A DNA stretch of 64,000 nt from Sphingomonas caeni (GTDB lineage: Bacteria; Pseudomonadota; Alphaproteobacteria; Sphingomonadales; Sphingomonadaceae): the NCBI RefSeq assembly GCF_026013415.1, contig NZ_JAPDOK010000001.1:62001-126000 (forward strand). The letters run 5' to 3'. The notes under the pieces are model-generated. The model ran no database searches. It saw only the letters and a program-made list of their open reading frames with translations, and had not been told where the DNA came from. The stretch's first letter is position 1. Each line of letters opens with the position of its first letter. The translations under genes were made by a program, and so were the position numbers. Of the stretch, positions 25,988 to 34,216 are shown one piece after another.

Positions 25988-27043
25988 TCAGCTATGGGGG
26001 TTGGTGGCGAAGACGAGCACCGATCCGAGCAGGATCAGCGTCGCCGCCTCGACGCCGTTGACGGCTTCCGGATCGCGCGAGGCGATCTTGTATTCGGCGC
26101 TGGCCTGGGCCTCGAGCGCGAAGAACGCGTCGTCGAGCCCCTCGACGGCGCCGGGCGATGTCGGGACCTGGTAATAGCTGATCGCGAAGCTGGTGTTGGT
26201 CGGGAAAGGCTGGCCGTTCGGGGTGGCGAAGGTCCATGCCATCGACATCAGCGGGTTGCCCCCGGCGATATTGGCCGGCACCGTCAGCTGGGTGCTCGCT
26301 GTCCCCGAGGACGAGAAGGTGCCACTCGCGTTGAACGGCTGCGGCAGGCGCGCGTCGCTGCACTGGGCGGACCACGTCGAGTTGGCCGGCACATTGGTGC
26401 CGACGACCGAGAAGATCATCTGGCTCGCGAACGAATTGGCGTTGCCGAAGGTGGTGTAGTTCACCACGCGGCCCGGCGATCCGGCGTTGAGCACGATGTT
26501 GCGATAGGCGACGTTCGGGGAACTGCTGACCCAAAGCGCGAAGGCCGCGTTGCTCGCGAAGCTGGGTGGAATGGTGGTCGGCACGCCGTTGTTGTTGACC
26601 ACCGCGATGAAGCAGTAATGCGCGTTGTTGGGGATCCCGCCCAGCGTGAAGGGCGACTGGACCAGCCCGATCATGGCGTTCGGCAGCGAGGTCGATACCG
26701 TCCCAGAGGTCGTCACGAAATTATTGTTGGTCACCGGCAGATTCACCGGAATCCACGAAGTCGGATAGAGGAACAGCGACGAGTTGGCATAATAGAGATT
26801 GGCGTTGCCCGTCATCGTTGCGCCAGAGATGTTCTTGCAGCGGATGTAGATGTTGTTGTTGGCGTTGTTGACCACCGGCTGACCGATATCGGGGCCGTTA
26901 TAGGTCTGGACCGCGGTCGCTGAGGTCAAGACCCCGGTACCATAGGGAATGATGTCGGGAGATACCCACAGATCTCCAGTACTCGGAATGATTCCAACGT
27001 CTTGGAAATTGTCACGAATCAGCAAGCCTTGATAGGTTGGCAT
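25988..27043 (-). CDS. Asn/Ser/Thr-rich beta protein, function unknown
   Basis: The 351-residue protein is unusually rich in Asn, Ser, Thr and Val (NNANNNIYIRCKNISG, SGTASTQLTVPANIAGG), a composition typical of extracellular or particle-associated beta-sandwich proteins. There is no signal peptide; it opens MPTYQGLLIRDNF. A hydrophobic segment near the C-terminus (AATLILLGSVLVFA) may anchor it. The ribosome site GGGGGTG precedes the ATG. It is the first gene of the minus-strand run leading into the LamG gene and probably works with it. I do not recognise the family. Confidence 0.65.
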   Translation of the reverse strand: MPTYQGLLIRDNFQDVGIIPSTGDLWVSPDIIPYGTGVLTSATAVQTYNGPDIGQPVVNNANNNIYIRCKNISGATMTGNANLYYANSSLFLYPTSWIPVNLPVTNNNFVTTSGTVSTSLPNAMIGLVQSPFTLGGIPNNAHYCFIAVVNNNGVPTTIPPSFASNAAFALWVSSSPNVAYRNIVLNAGSPGRVVNYTTFGNANSFASQMIFSVVGTNVPANSTWSAQCSDARLPQPFNASGTFSSSGTASTQLTVPANIAGGNPLMSMAWTFATPNGQPFPTNTSFAISYYQVPTSPGAVEGLDDAFFALEAQASAEYKIASRDPEAVNGVEAATLILLGSVLVFATNPHS

Positions 27044-27517
27044 GACACACCCCCGATTTAATGTTTCTAAAAACACGCATGTTTACTGACAGCGAATCAT
27101 CTAATGACTCGCTACGACTCGGAGTATTTTTATATGGCGACGATGAATGATGCGGGGTCTTTTTGATTACCGCAAGGCATTATCGGAATAGATTTGGATC
27201 AACTTGCAACAACGCTCACGCGACTGTCACGCAACTGACGTCATCCAGGCGGCATCCTGCCCTCCCCGCCCGGCGCTTGCGCTGGCCGGGCTTCGCGCGT
27301 ATAGGCGCGCCCGTCCGGCGAGCGGTTGCCTCGCGGAGGAAGGCGCAGGGGTATGTCCTCTCGCGCCCTTTTCGCTTTCCAGCGTCTTGGATTTCCTCCG
27401 CCTGTTTCCGCGCGACGGATGCCGCGGCCGGCATCCGGCCACCGCGGCAAAATCGGCCTCAAAGACCGCCGGATTCAACCGGCCGGCCGGAAAAACGTGA
27501 ATAGGACTACAGACCAC
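27044..27517 (+). other. 474-bp gap: insertion edge and rpsA leader
   Basis: The left part (27050-27180) is AT-rich for this genome (24/60 and 26/60 G+C in two consecutive 60-base lines). It should hold the promoter of the minus-strand LamG operon. From about 27240 the sequence returns to high GC and contains a small hairpin (27268-27291, GCCCGGC/GCCGGGC), as expected for the long untranslated leader of rpsA. No credible gene is seen in either strand. Confidence 0.6.
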
Positions 27518-29230
27518 ATGGCCACCACGGCAAACCCCACCCGCGACGATTTCGCGGCAATGCTCGAAGCCACACTTGGCAGCGCGGACGGCTTCGAAGG
27601 CCGCGTCGTCATCGGCACCGTCACCGCGATCGAGAATGACCTCGCCGTCATCGACGTCGGCCTCAAGAGCGAAGGCCGCGTTCCGCTGCGCGAGTTCGCC
27701 ATGCCTGGCCAGAAGGCCGATCTGAAGGTTGGCGACGAAGTCGAAGTGTTCGTCGACCGCGTCGAGAACGCCAATGGCGAAGCGATGCTCAGCCGCGACC
27801 GTGCCCGCCGCGAAGCCGCCTGGGACAAGCTCGAAACCGAATTCGCCAAGACCGCGCGCGTCGAGGGCGTGATCTTCGGCCGTGTGAAGGGCGGCTTCAC
27901 CGTCGACCTCAACGGCGCCGTGGCCTTCCTGCCCGGCAGCCAGGTCGACATCCGCCCGGTGCGCGACGTCACCCCGCTGATGGACATCCCCCAGCCCTTC
28001 CAGATCCTCAAGATGGACCGCAAGCGCGGCAACATCGTCGTCAGCCGCCGCGCCGTTCTCGAAGAGACCCGCGCCGAGCAGCGCTCGGGCCTGATCCAGA
28101 GCCTCGCCGAGGGCCAGGTGATCGACGGCGTCGTCAAGAACATCACCGATTATGGTGCGTTCGTCGATCTGGGCGGCATCGACGGCCTGCTCCACGTCAC
28201 CGACCTCAGCTACAAGCGCGTCCAGCACCCGAGCGAAATGCTCAACATCGGTGACACGGTGAAGGTGCAGATCATCCGCATCAACCGCGACACGCAGCGC
28301 ATCAGCCTCGGCATGAAGCAGCTCGAGAGCGATCCGTGGGAAGGCGCGACCACCAAATACGCCGTCGGCACCCGTCTGTCGGGCCGCGTGACCAACATCA
28401 CCGAGTATGGCGCGTTCGTCGAGCTCGAGCCGGGCATCGAAGGCCTGGTCCATGTCTCGGAGATGAGCTGGACCAAGAAGAACGTCCATCCGGGCAAGAT
28501 CGTCTCGACCTCGCAGGAGGTCGAAGTCGTGGTGCTCGAGGTCGACGAAGAGAAGCGCCGCATCTCGCTGGGTCTCAAGCAGGCGCAGAACAACCCGTGG
28601 GAGGCCTTCGAGGCCGCGCATCCGGTGGGTTCGACCGTCGAGGGCGAAGTCAAGAACGCGACCGAGTTCGGCCTGTTCATCGGCCTCGACGGCGACGTCG
28701 ACGGCATGGTGCACATGAGCGACATCGCCTGGGGCATCTCGGGCGAAGACGCGCTCAACCTGCACCGCAAGGGCGAGACCGTGAAGGCGGTCGTGCTCGC
28801 GGTCGAGGCCGACAAGGAGCGCATCTCGCTCGGCATGAAGCAGCTCGAGCGCGGCGGCCCCTCGGCGGCCGCGGTGGCTTCGGGCGGCGACAAGCTCAAC
28901 AAGAACGCGATCATCACCGTCACCGTGCTCGAAGTCCGCGATGCGGGCCTCGAGGTCCAGGCGGGCGATGATGGCGCGACCGGCTTCATCAAGCGCACCG
29001 ATCTGGGCCGCGACCGCGACGAGCAGCGTCCGGAGCGTTTCCAGGTCGGCCAGAAGTTCGATGCGATGGTGACCGGCTTCGATCGCTCCAAGAAGCCGAC
29101 CTTCTCGGTCAAGGCGATGCAGATCGCCGAGGAGAAGCAGGCGGTCCAGCAATATGGTTCGTCCGATTCGGGCGCGTCGCTGGGCGACATTCTCGGCGAG
29201 GCGCTGAAGGCGCGCAGCGAGAAGAATTGA
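27518..29230 (+). CDS. rpsA: 30S ribosomal protein S1
   Basis: The 570-residue protein is built from six S1 RNA-binding repeats, seen as recurring VKNITDYGAFVDLGG, VTNITEYGAFVELEPG and VKNATEFGLFIGLDG units. Each is followed by the GLLHVTDLS/GLVHVSEMS strand and an RISLGMKQ connector. S1 binds mRNA on the 30S subunit. The start MATTANPTRDDF gives the alphaproteobacterial length; the longer in-frame extension upstream is leader. ihfB follows, as in other alphaproteobacteria. Confidence 0.97.
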   Translation: MATTANPTRDDFAAMLEATLGSADGFEGRVVIGTVTAIENDLAVIDVGLKSEGRVPLREFAMPGQKADLKVGDEVEVFVDRVENANGEAMLSRDRARREAAWDKLETEFAKTARVEGVIFGRVKGGFTVDLNGAVAFLPGSQVDIRPVRDVTPLMDIPQPFQILKMDRKRGNIVVSRRAVLEETRAEQRSGLIQSLAEGQVIDGVVKNITDYGAFVDLGGIDGLLHVTDLSYKRVQHPSEMLNIGDTVKVQIIRINRDTQRISLGMKQLESDPWEGATTKYAVGTRLSGRVTNITEYGAFVELEPGIEGLVHVSEMSWTKKNVHPGKIVSTSQEVEVVVLEVDEEKRRISLGLKQAQNNPWEAFEAAHPVGSTVEGEVKNATEFGLFIGLDGDVDGMVHMSDIAWGISGEDALNLHRKGETVKAVVLAVEADKERISLGMKQLERGGPSAAAVASGGDKLNKNAIITVTVLEVRDAGLEVQAGDDGATGFIKRTDLGRDRDEQRPERFQVGQKFDAMVTGFDRSKKPTFSVKAMQIAEEKQAVQQYGSSDSGASLGDILGEALKARSEKN

Positions 29231-29237
29231 TCCGTTC

Positions 29238-29275
29238 TGGGGGACGGTATGACCCAGGCTTAGTGCCGTCCCCCA
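29238..29275 (+). other. Hairpin in the rpsA-ihfB gap
   Basis: A perfect 10-bp stem (TGGGGGACGG / CCGTCCCCCA) encloses an 18-base loop, 7 bp after the rpsA stop. It is followed by AAAAATTCG instead of a T-run, so it is not a standard plus-strand terminator. It may stabilise the rpsA 3' end or act with Rho. Confidence 0.45.
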
Positions 29276-29412
29276 AAAATTCGTGCAATTTTGCACAATT
29301 CCGCGAATCTTCGGGTTGATGCAGGTTGTAATTCGGCGCTACGGTCCGTTTCGGGGTCTAAGCGCCGTGGGGAGACCGCACTCCCAACTGGCGTCAACGG
29401 GAGGATGCGGGA

Positions 29413-29691
29413 ATGATCCGTTCGGAACTTGTGCAGCTCCTGGCCGAGGAGAATCCCGGCCTCTCGGTCCGCGAGGTCGAGAAGATCGTGTCGGTTTTTT
29501 TCGATGAGATCGTGAACCGGCTCAGCGAGGATGGCCGCGTCGAGTTGCGCGGCTTCGGCGCCTTCTCCACCCGTGCCCGCGACGCCCGCACCGGCCGCAA
29601 CCCGCGCACCGGCGAAACCGTCGATGTCGACGCCAAGCGCGTCCCCTATTTCAAGCCCGGCAAGGAAATGCGCGCGCGCTTAAACGTGTGA
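29413..29691 (+). CDS. ihfB: Integration host factor subunit beta
   Basis: The 92-residue HU/IHF-fold protein begins [16 protein letters not shown], with the DNA-arm region [22 protein letters not shown] containing the conserved intercalating proline. IHF-beta pairs with IHF-alpha to bend DNA sharply at specific sites. The ACGGGAGGATGCGGGA ribosome region precedes the ATG. Its place after rpsA is the conserved order. tRNA-Leu starts 44 bp downstream. Confidence 0.96.
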   Translation: MIRSELVQLLAEENPGLSVREVEKIVSVFFDEIVNRLSEDGRVELRGFGAFSTRARDARTGRNPRTGETVDVDAKRVPYFKPGKEMRARLNV

Positions 29692-29735
29692 TGCGCGGTT
29701 GACCTCCACGCCGCCCTGCGCTTCGTGGAGCGCAT

Positions 29736-29822
29736 GCGGACGTGGCGGAACCGGTAGACGCCGGAGACTTAAAATCTTCTGCCCCTCGGGGCGTGCGGGT
29801 TCGAGTCCCGCCGTCCGCACCA
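29736..29822 (+). tRNA. tRNA-Leu (anticodon UAA)
   Basis: The 87-base class II tRNA has acceptor GCGGACG/CGUCCGC and anticodon stem GGAGA/UCUUC with loop CUUAAAA giving UAA. The long variable arm is UGCCCCUCGGGGCGU, the T-arm is GCGGG-UUCGAGU-CCCGC, and the 3' ACCA is encoded. The four-gene TIR/protease cassette starts 27 bp beyond its 3' end. No repeat of the tRNA 3' end was seen on the far side of the cassette. Confidence 0.97.
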
Positions 29823-29849
29823 GATTTTCCTCGGACGCGCCATTTTGGA

Positions 29850-30101
29850 TTATACGAGATAGCGCCGCGCGGGTGGCTCGACGGTTTCGATCATGCGATG
29901 CGCCCGAAGCTGCGAAACCAAGGTCGCCATGGCATCGTCGCGTACTTCCGCCAACGCCGTTCGGGCAAGTTCGGGATCGGCCGCATCCTCCATCAGCCAC
30001 GATACATCCAGCACGCCGGCGCGCCCGCGCACCTCTTCAAGGAGCTTGGCGCGCTCGGTCTTGGTGGAACGCTGGCTAAAGATGAAAGATATCGTCGCCA
30101 T
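29850..30101 (-). CDS. Small protein resembling a free-standing I9 (subtilisin propeptide) inhibitor
   Basis: The 83-residue protein has no signal. Its predicted layout is strand ISFIFSQ, helix KTERAKLLEEVRG, strand VLDVSWLM, strand RTALAEVR, helix ATLVSQLRAHRM, strand IETVEPPA. This beta-alpha-beta-beta-alpha-beta order and the closing ETVEPPA are those of I9 inhibitors, whose last strand and tail block the subtilisin active site. The gene begins 8 bp after the stop of the adjacent S8 protease, so it is translationally linked. I infer a stand-alone chaperone or inhibitor of that protease; the sequence match is structural, not strong residue identity. Confidence 0.6.
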   Translation of the reverse strand: MATISFIFSQRSTKTERAKLLEEVRGRAGVLDVSWLMEDAADPELARTALAEVRDDAMATLVSQLRAHRMIETVEPPARRYLV

Positions 30102-30109
30102 CCCGTACG

Positions 30110-31522
30110 CTATTTGAGCAGCCTCTCGAGATTGAGCCGCCCGTAACCATGGCGTTTGGTGAATTTTTCGTCGCCCATCTCGTCCACCCGGTCGACGGAG
30201 TCGATCAGCGCCTGCCGGACCGTCGCCGGAGACTGTTTCCCGTTCTTGGCCAGGTAAAGCGCCGCCGCGCCACTGACATGCGCGGTGGCCATCGATGTCC
30301 CATTCCAATAATAATAATATTTTTTCCGCTCGACGGGCGGCCCCATTTCGGGTTCTTCATCGTTGCCAGGCTCGGCTTCGAAACAATATTGCCCCTGATA
30401 GGTGGGAAGCGTGGACCAGACGTCCTTGCCCGGCGCGCAGAGCGCGATGTGCGCGCCACTACTGGAATCTTTTACTGCGCTATCTTGCTCATCGGTGCCG
30501 CCGACAGCGATGACCCGCCTGAACGCCGCTGGGTAGGCCGTCCGGTTGCGGTCGGGGCCGTCATTGCCCATACCCGCCACGACTACGGTGCCGCGCGCGA
30601 TCAATTCCCGGATCAGGCGCGCCTCGGTTCGACAGTATTTGAAACCGGCGATGCTGAGATTGACGACATCAACTCCATATCTCAGGCACTTTGCAAGTGC
30701 GCACATGTAAAGCCCCGGATCGACGATGTAGATGAACCTGTTCTGTTCCTCGTCATAGGCCGGCTCGTCACAGACGATCTTGAACGGCACCAGCCTGGCG
30801 TTGCACATTCCGTTGACGCCCTGGCCGTTTTCACTCGTGGCGCCGATGATGCCCGCCACATGGGTGCCGTGCCCGCAAAAGTCGAGCTTGGAAAATCGCC
30901 GATGCTTCCTGTGGAAGTACCACACATAATAGTCGTTCTTATCCTTCAGGTCGGGATGGCGAGGATCGAAGCCGGTGTCGAGCACCGCCACCGACACGCC
31001 CGAGGCGTTGGGCATGTTCTTGGCATTCTTTACTTCAAACCAGCGAATATTTTTGAGGCTCTTGAGTATGTGGGGATTCGGTGGGTCCAAATAGTCGTGT
31101 TCAGGCGCCTTGTCGGCAATGTAGCGCATCGGTACCGGGGACACCCACCGGATCGAAGGATCTGCCGCCAGCGCTTCCAGGACCGGTCGGAGCGGCAGTG
31201 CCGGATCGAATTGGACGAGGCTGGTGCGCGCCAGCGGATCTTCCGGGACGGAATCGGGTGCAAAGACCTTCATTGCCATCGGACCCGGGCCGAATGGATC
31301 CAACCCCTCCTCGTCGGCCAGCGAAACATCCATCCGCACGACCGATCGTAGCGACTTCTCGCGCTCGAGTGAGCCGAGCGCCTCGCCGCCGCGCCCCGAC
31401 GCCCGTTTGCGCAGGTCGAAACCCGCTCTTTCGGAAGGAGGTGCCGCACGAATCTCGACAAGGCCGGGGTGATAGCCCGACGATTCGCCGTCCCAGATTA
31501 TCTTGCCCATGACACCATTCAT
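30110..31522 (-). CDS. Leaderless S8 family serine protease (subtilase)
   Basis: The 470-residue protease has the full triad: Asp182 in VAVLDTGFD, His218 in CGHGTHVAG and Ser410 in NGTSMATAHVSG, with oxyanion Asn320 in GMGNDG. Residues about 100-131 (SLVQFDPALPLRPVLEALAA then IRWVSPVP) look like the end of an I9 prodomain. No signal peptide or membrane segment is present, so it should act in the cytoplasm. MNGVMGK at 31522 is the preferred start, next to GGAGG; 31510 is an alternative. It sits between an unrecognised gene and the small I9-like gene in a cassette led by a TIR protein. Confidence 0.88.
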   Translation of the reverse strand: MNGVMGKIIWDGESSGYHPGLVEIRAAPPSERAGFDLRKRASGRGGEALGSLEREKSLRSVVRMDVSLADEEGLDPFGPGPMAMKVFAPDSVPEDPLARTSLVQFDPALPLRPVLEALAADPSIRWVSPVPMRYIADKAPEHDYLDPPNPHILKSLKNIRWFEVKNAKNMPNASGVSVAVLDTGFDPRHPDLKDKNDYYVWYFHRKHRRFSKLDFCGHGTHVAGIIGATSENGQGVNGMCNARLVPFKIVCDEPAYDEEQNRFIYIVDPGLYMCALAKCLRYGVDVVNLSIAGFKYCRTEARLIRELIARGTVVVAGMGNDGPDRNRTAYPAAFRRVIAVGGTDEQDSAVKDSSSGAHIALCAPGKDVWSTLPTYQGQYCFEAEPGNDEEPEMGPPVERKKYYYYWNGTSMATAHVSGAAALYLAKNGKQSPATVRQALIDSVDRVDEMGDEKFTKRHGYGRLNLERLLK

Positions 31523-31599
31523 CCTCCGCCGGCCCGACGGCTTCACCGCCGGGCGTTGCTACAGGCCAAGGGAAATCTCAGCCTAGGGGAGCTGTCCCT

Positions 31600-32364
31600 C
31601 TAGGGCTCGTAGCCCATGCCGTTGCCGGTATCGGGATCGACAACCACCATCATTGGCCCAAGACCGCTTGGAATGGTGAAGCCAATGTTCAACGAGTATT
31701 TTTCCGGTGGAGTCTTGATCTTCGAACCATTCGCCTTTGCGACATAGTTCTCCAGGCGCATCATTTTTCCTTTGCCCAGCAAACCTTTCAGTTCGGCATC
31801 GGTGACGTGCTCCGCACCGAAGAAGCTCTCGTTCGAGTCCGTCTTTGTCGTGCCATCGGACGCGAACGTGGTCGGGACCAGCATCTTCTCTTTCGGGAAG
31901 AGCACGACCTGCGGGTGTTCGATGAAGATGAAGATCTCGGTTCGGTTCGCGAAAAGCAGGTCATCGAAGGTGGTGCTGTCAACGTTGCGGTGCGGCTGGT
32001 GATAGGTCTTCTGCCACGGATAGGGCCCATAGCCCCCCATCGTTGGATCCTGGAACTCATAAGAACCGCCGCCGGGCTTGCTGAACTTGGTCTCAAAGAT
32101 TTCGACGGCCCTGGCAACCCGAGCCGGCTTATCCAGCTTCCCCGGGAAGCTCGCATGGTTGACCGTTAGCGTCCAATTCGGTCCGAACCCGATATGCACG
32201 AGGCAGATATATTCGGGCTCGAATTTCCCGTACCCGCTCGGCGCCGTTTCCCAGGTTTCGTGTCCATTGGGAGGACCCGAACCGATAGGCCCTATCGAGC
32301 CTCTGGTCGTCCTGAGGGCCCGGCCGGGTCTGGGTGTGGGTGTGGGTGTGGGCCTGCGCGCCAT
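31600..32364 (-). CDS. Unrecognised cassette protein between TIR and protease genes
   Basis: The 254-residue protein starts with a Thr-Pro repeat (MARRPTPTPTPRPGRAL) and a Gly/Pro linker to about residue 45. A mixed domain rich in beta strands follows, containing HIGFGPNWTLTVNHASFPG and TEIFIFIEHPQVVLFP. No catalytic signature, signal or membrane helix is visible. The start at 32364 has the ribosome site AGGGAGAAG and lies 11 bp after the TIR gene stop, so the two are one operon. G+C is low for this genome (28/60 at 31681-31740), a sign of transfer. Substrate, effector or adaptor roles are all possible. Confidence 0.65.
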   Translation of the reverse strand: MARRPTPTPTPRPGRALRTTRGSIGPIGSGPPNGHETWETAPSGYGKFEPEYICLVHIGFGPNWTLTVNHASFPGKLDKPARVARAVEIFETKFSKPGGGSYEFQDPTMGGYGPYPWQKTYHQPHRNVDSTTFDDLLFANRTEIFIFIEHPQVVLFPKEKMLVPTTFASDGTTKTDSNESFFGAEHVTDAELKGLLGKGKMMRLENYVAKANGSKIKTPPEKYSLNIGFTIPSGLGPMMVVVDPDTGNGMGYEP

Positions 32365-32375
32365 ATTTCTTCTCC

Positions 32376-34067
32376 CTAGTTCAGAGTTTTCAGCCACTTT
32401 GCGTATCGCTCGAGGCTCGCCGGCATCTGCCCCGCCCGATAGGAACTCAGCAGCGCCGCCGCACGGTCGCGATAGGGTTGCCAGCCGGGCCTCCCCGCCT
32501 CCCGCATCGCCTTGACGATCGTGTAGATCGCCTGAAGGCGCTGCTCGCGAATGAGCAGGTTGGTAGGGAATTCGTTGCCCAGCGCATCCAATTGGCGCAG
32601 GCCCGCATCGATCAGCGCCAGCCCGGGTTCAAGCCGGCCTTGCGCGATCTCGATCTTGCCCAACCCGATCTGCGGCCAGATCGCCCGGGTGCGCAATTCG
32701 ACATTCTCCGGGTCCTTTGAGAGCAGCTCGCCGATCAGCTCAGCCTCCGCATGACACAGCGTGCGGGCTTCATCGAGAGCGGCCGGGGTTTTCTTGGTCG
32801 TCAGCGCTTCCGCGAGCCAGCCTTGGCGATTTGCGAGCGCCAGCTTGACGATTTCATCATTCGGCGCGCGTTCGAGCGCGAGTTTCATGAACGTGATCGC
32901 CCGACGGCAATGCGCCAGCGCGGTCGGCACGTCAGTCTGCTGGCGCATCTGCACTTCGCACAGATTGCCGTGCGAATAGCCCAGTTCCATCAACGACCGC
33001 TTCGTATTCGGCTCGACGCGGGCGAGCGTTTCGGCCAGCGTCAAATAGCGTTGCCAATAGTCGTGCGTCCGCGGCAGTTCGCGGTTCCGATAGGCGGCAT
33101 AGCCCAGCCAATACTCGCTCTGGGCGTGCACGAAGACGGCTTCGGGGTCGTGCGGGCGCCTGGCGAGGATCTCCGCCGACACATGATAGGCTTCGGTGAA
33201 GCGCCCCAACGCGGTCTCATACTCGCCGCGCTTCTCCTCATCCTCGCCCAATGCATGGAGGATCTGGGCTCGGAGAAGGCGGCTCCCATCGGTGAGGATT
33301 CCGGGGTCCCCTTGCGCGTCGAAATATTGGAGCGCGCGCGCGTTGACGGCCCGCATGACCTCGACGCTTCCCACGCCTTTCAATCTCTCGCGCAACGTCG
33401 TCCGCATGAAATCCACGAGCCCCTCTGCATCTGCACGCCGCCGCTCCGCTTCCGCCTGCGCGCGCATCGCCACCACCAGCAACACAGCCATGATTACCAC
33501 CAGGGTAACCGCCCCCAGCGTGACGCCCGTCACGCGGCGGATCTGGCGTTGGGCATCGCGCTGGACGAGGGCGTCGAGGGGCAACGCGGCCAGTCCCGCG
33601 ACGACCTTCAAAAACGCCAGGCGCTTGCCGTCGCCCTCGCCGCGGAAGTCCGCCGCCAGGGGCTCGGTGCCCTCCATGCGCAGCGCCGGCGGCAGTGCCT
33701 CGCCCGGTTCGCCGCGGGCGAGCGCGACGAGGATCGGCGCCTCGGGATGCAACTCCCGGAACAGCGCGATCTCGCGCTCGACCCACAAGGAGCGCGCCGC
33801 GTCGGGGGAGGCGACCACCACCAGCGCCGAGGACAGCGCGATCGCCTCGCGCACTGCCTCCGACAAATCGGCTGCGGCGGAAAGGTCCTCGCGATCGCGG
33901 AAGATCGGGCCGATCCGGCCGGCCGCCTGCCCGGGCAAGGGCGCGACCCGGTCGGCGAGGCGGCGCGGCAGGCGATAGGATTCGAGCTTGCGCTGCAGCC
34001 GTGCCGCGAACGCGGCGTCCGCGTGGCAATAGCTGACAAATGCTCGAAACGGTCTGGTCGAGATCAT
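32376..34067 (-). CDS. TIR domain - transmembrane - TPR protein
   Basis: The 563-residue protein has an N-terminal TIR_2-type domain (about 5-125): FRAFVSYCHAD is the first strand, PIFRDREDLSAA the BB-loop region, and SLWVEREIALF carries Glu99 at the position of the catalytic glutamate of NAD-cleaving TIR enzymes (W-V-x-x-E-I, as in SARM1). A single membrane helix follows (181-201), then TPR-like helical repeats to about 560, with GEYETALGRFTEAYHVSAEI as one clear repeat. It is the first gene of the four-gene cassette. An AT-rich stretch (34098-34133) just upstream is the likely promoter. A signalling or defence role is inferred. Confidence 0.85.
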   Translation of the reverse strand: MISTRPFRAFVSYCHADAAFAARLQRKLESYRLPRRLADRVAPLPGQAAGRIGPIFRDREDLSAAADLSEAVREAIALSSALVVVASPDAARSLWVEREIALFRELHPEAPILVALARGEPGEALPPALRMEGTEPLAADFRGEGDGKRLAFLKVVAGLAALPLDALVQRDAQRQIRRVTGVTLGAVTLVVIMAVLLVVAMRAQAEAERRRADAEGLVDFMRTTLRERLKGVGSVEVMRAVNARALQYFDAQGDPGILTDGSRLLRAQILHALGEDEEKRGEYETALGRFTEAYHVSAEILARRPHDPEAVFVHAQSEYWLGYAAYRNRELPRTHDYWQRYLTLAETLARVEPNTKRSLMELGYSHGNLCEVQMRQQTDVPTALAHCRRAITFMKLALERAPNDEIVKLALANRQGWLAEALTTKKTPAALDEARTLCHAEAELIGELLSKDPENVELRTRAIWPQIGLGKIEIAQGRLEPGLALIDAGLRQLDALGNEFPTNLLIREQRLQAIYTIVKAMREAGRPGWQPYRDRAAALLSSYRAGQMPASLERYAKWLKTLN

Positions 34068-34216
34068 CGCAGCCCCCCGCTGGTACCCCGAAAGACAAGC
34101 AAGCGCATATTAACCAAATAACCAAGTAGAAAATCGCGGGCGACCGCGCGGAATTTGGCCGCGGCGGAGGGAGAGCCGCGCTTGTCGGGCCGCCTGGGGG
34201 GTGGCACATCGTCGGC

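Noticed and set aside
29238..29275. Rho-independent terminator after rpsA
   Set aside because: The hairpin is followed by A residues rather than T residues; kept only as an unexplained hairpin.
29736..34216. Integrative element using tRNA-Leu as attachment site
   Set aside because: No copy of the tRNA 3' end is visible near 34.1 kb and there is no integrase, so the tRNA may simply be a neighbour.
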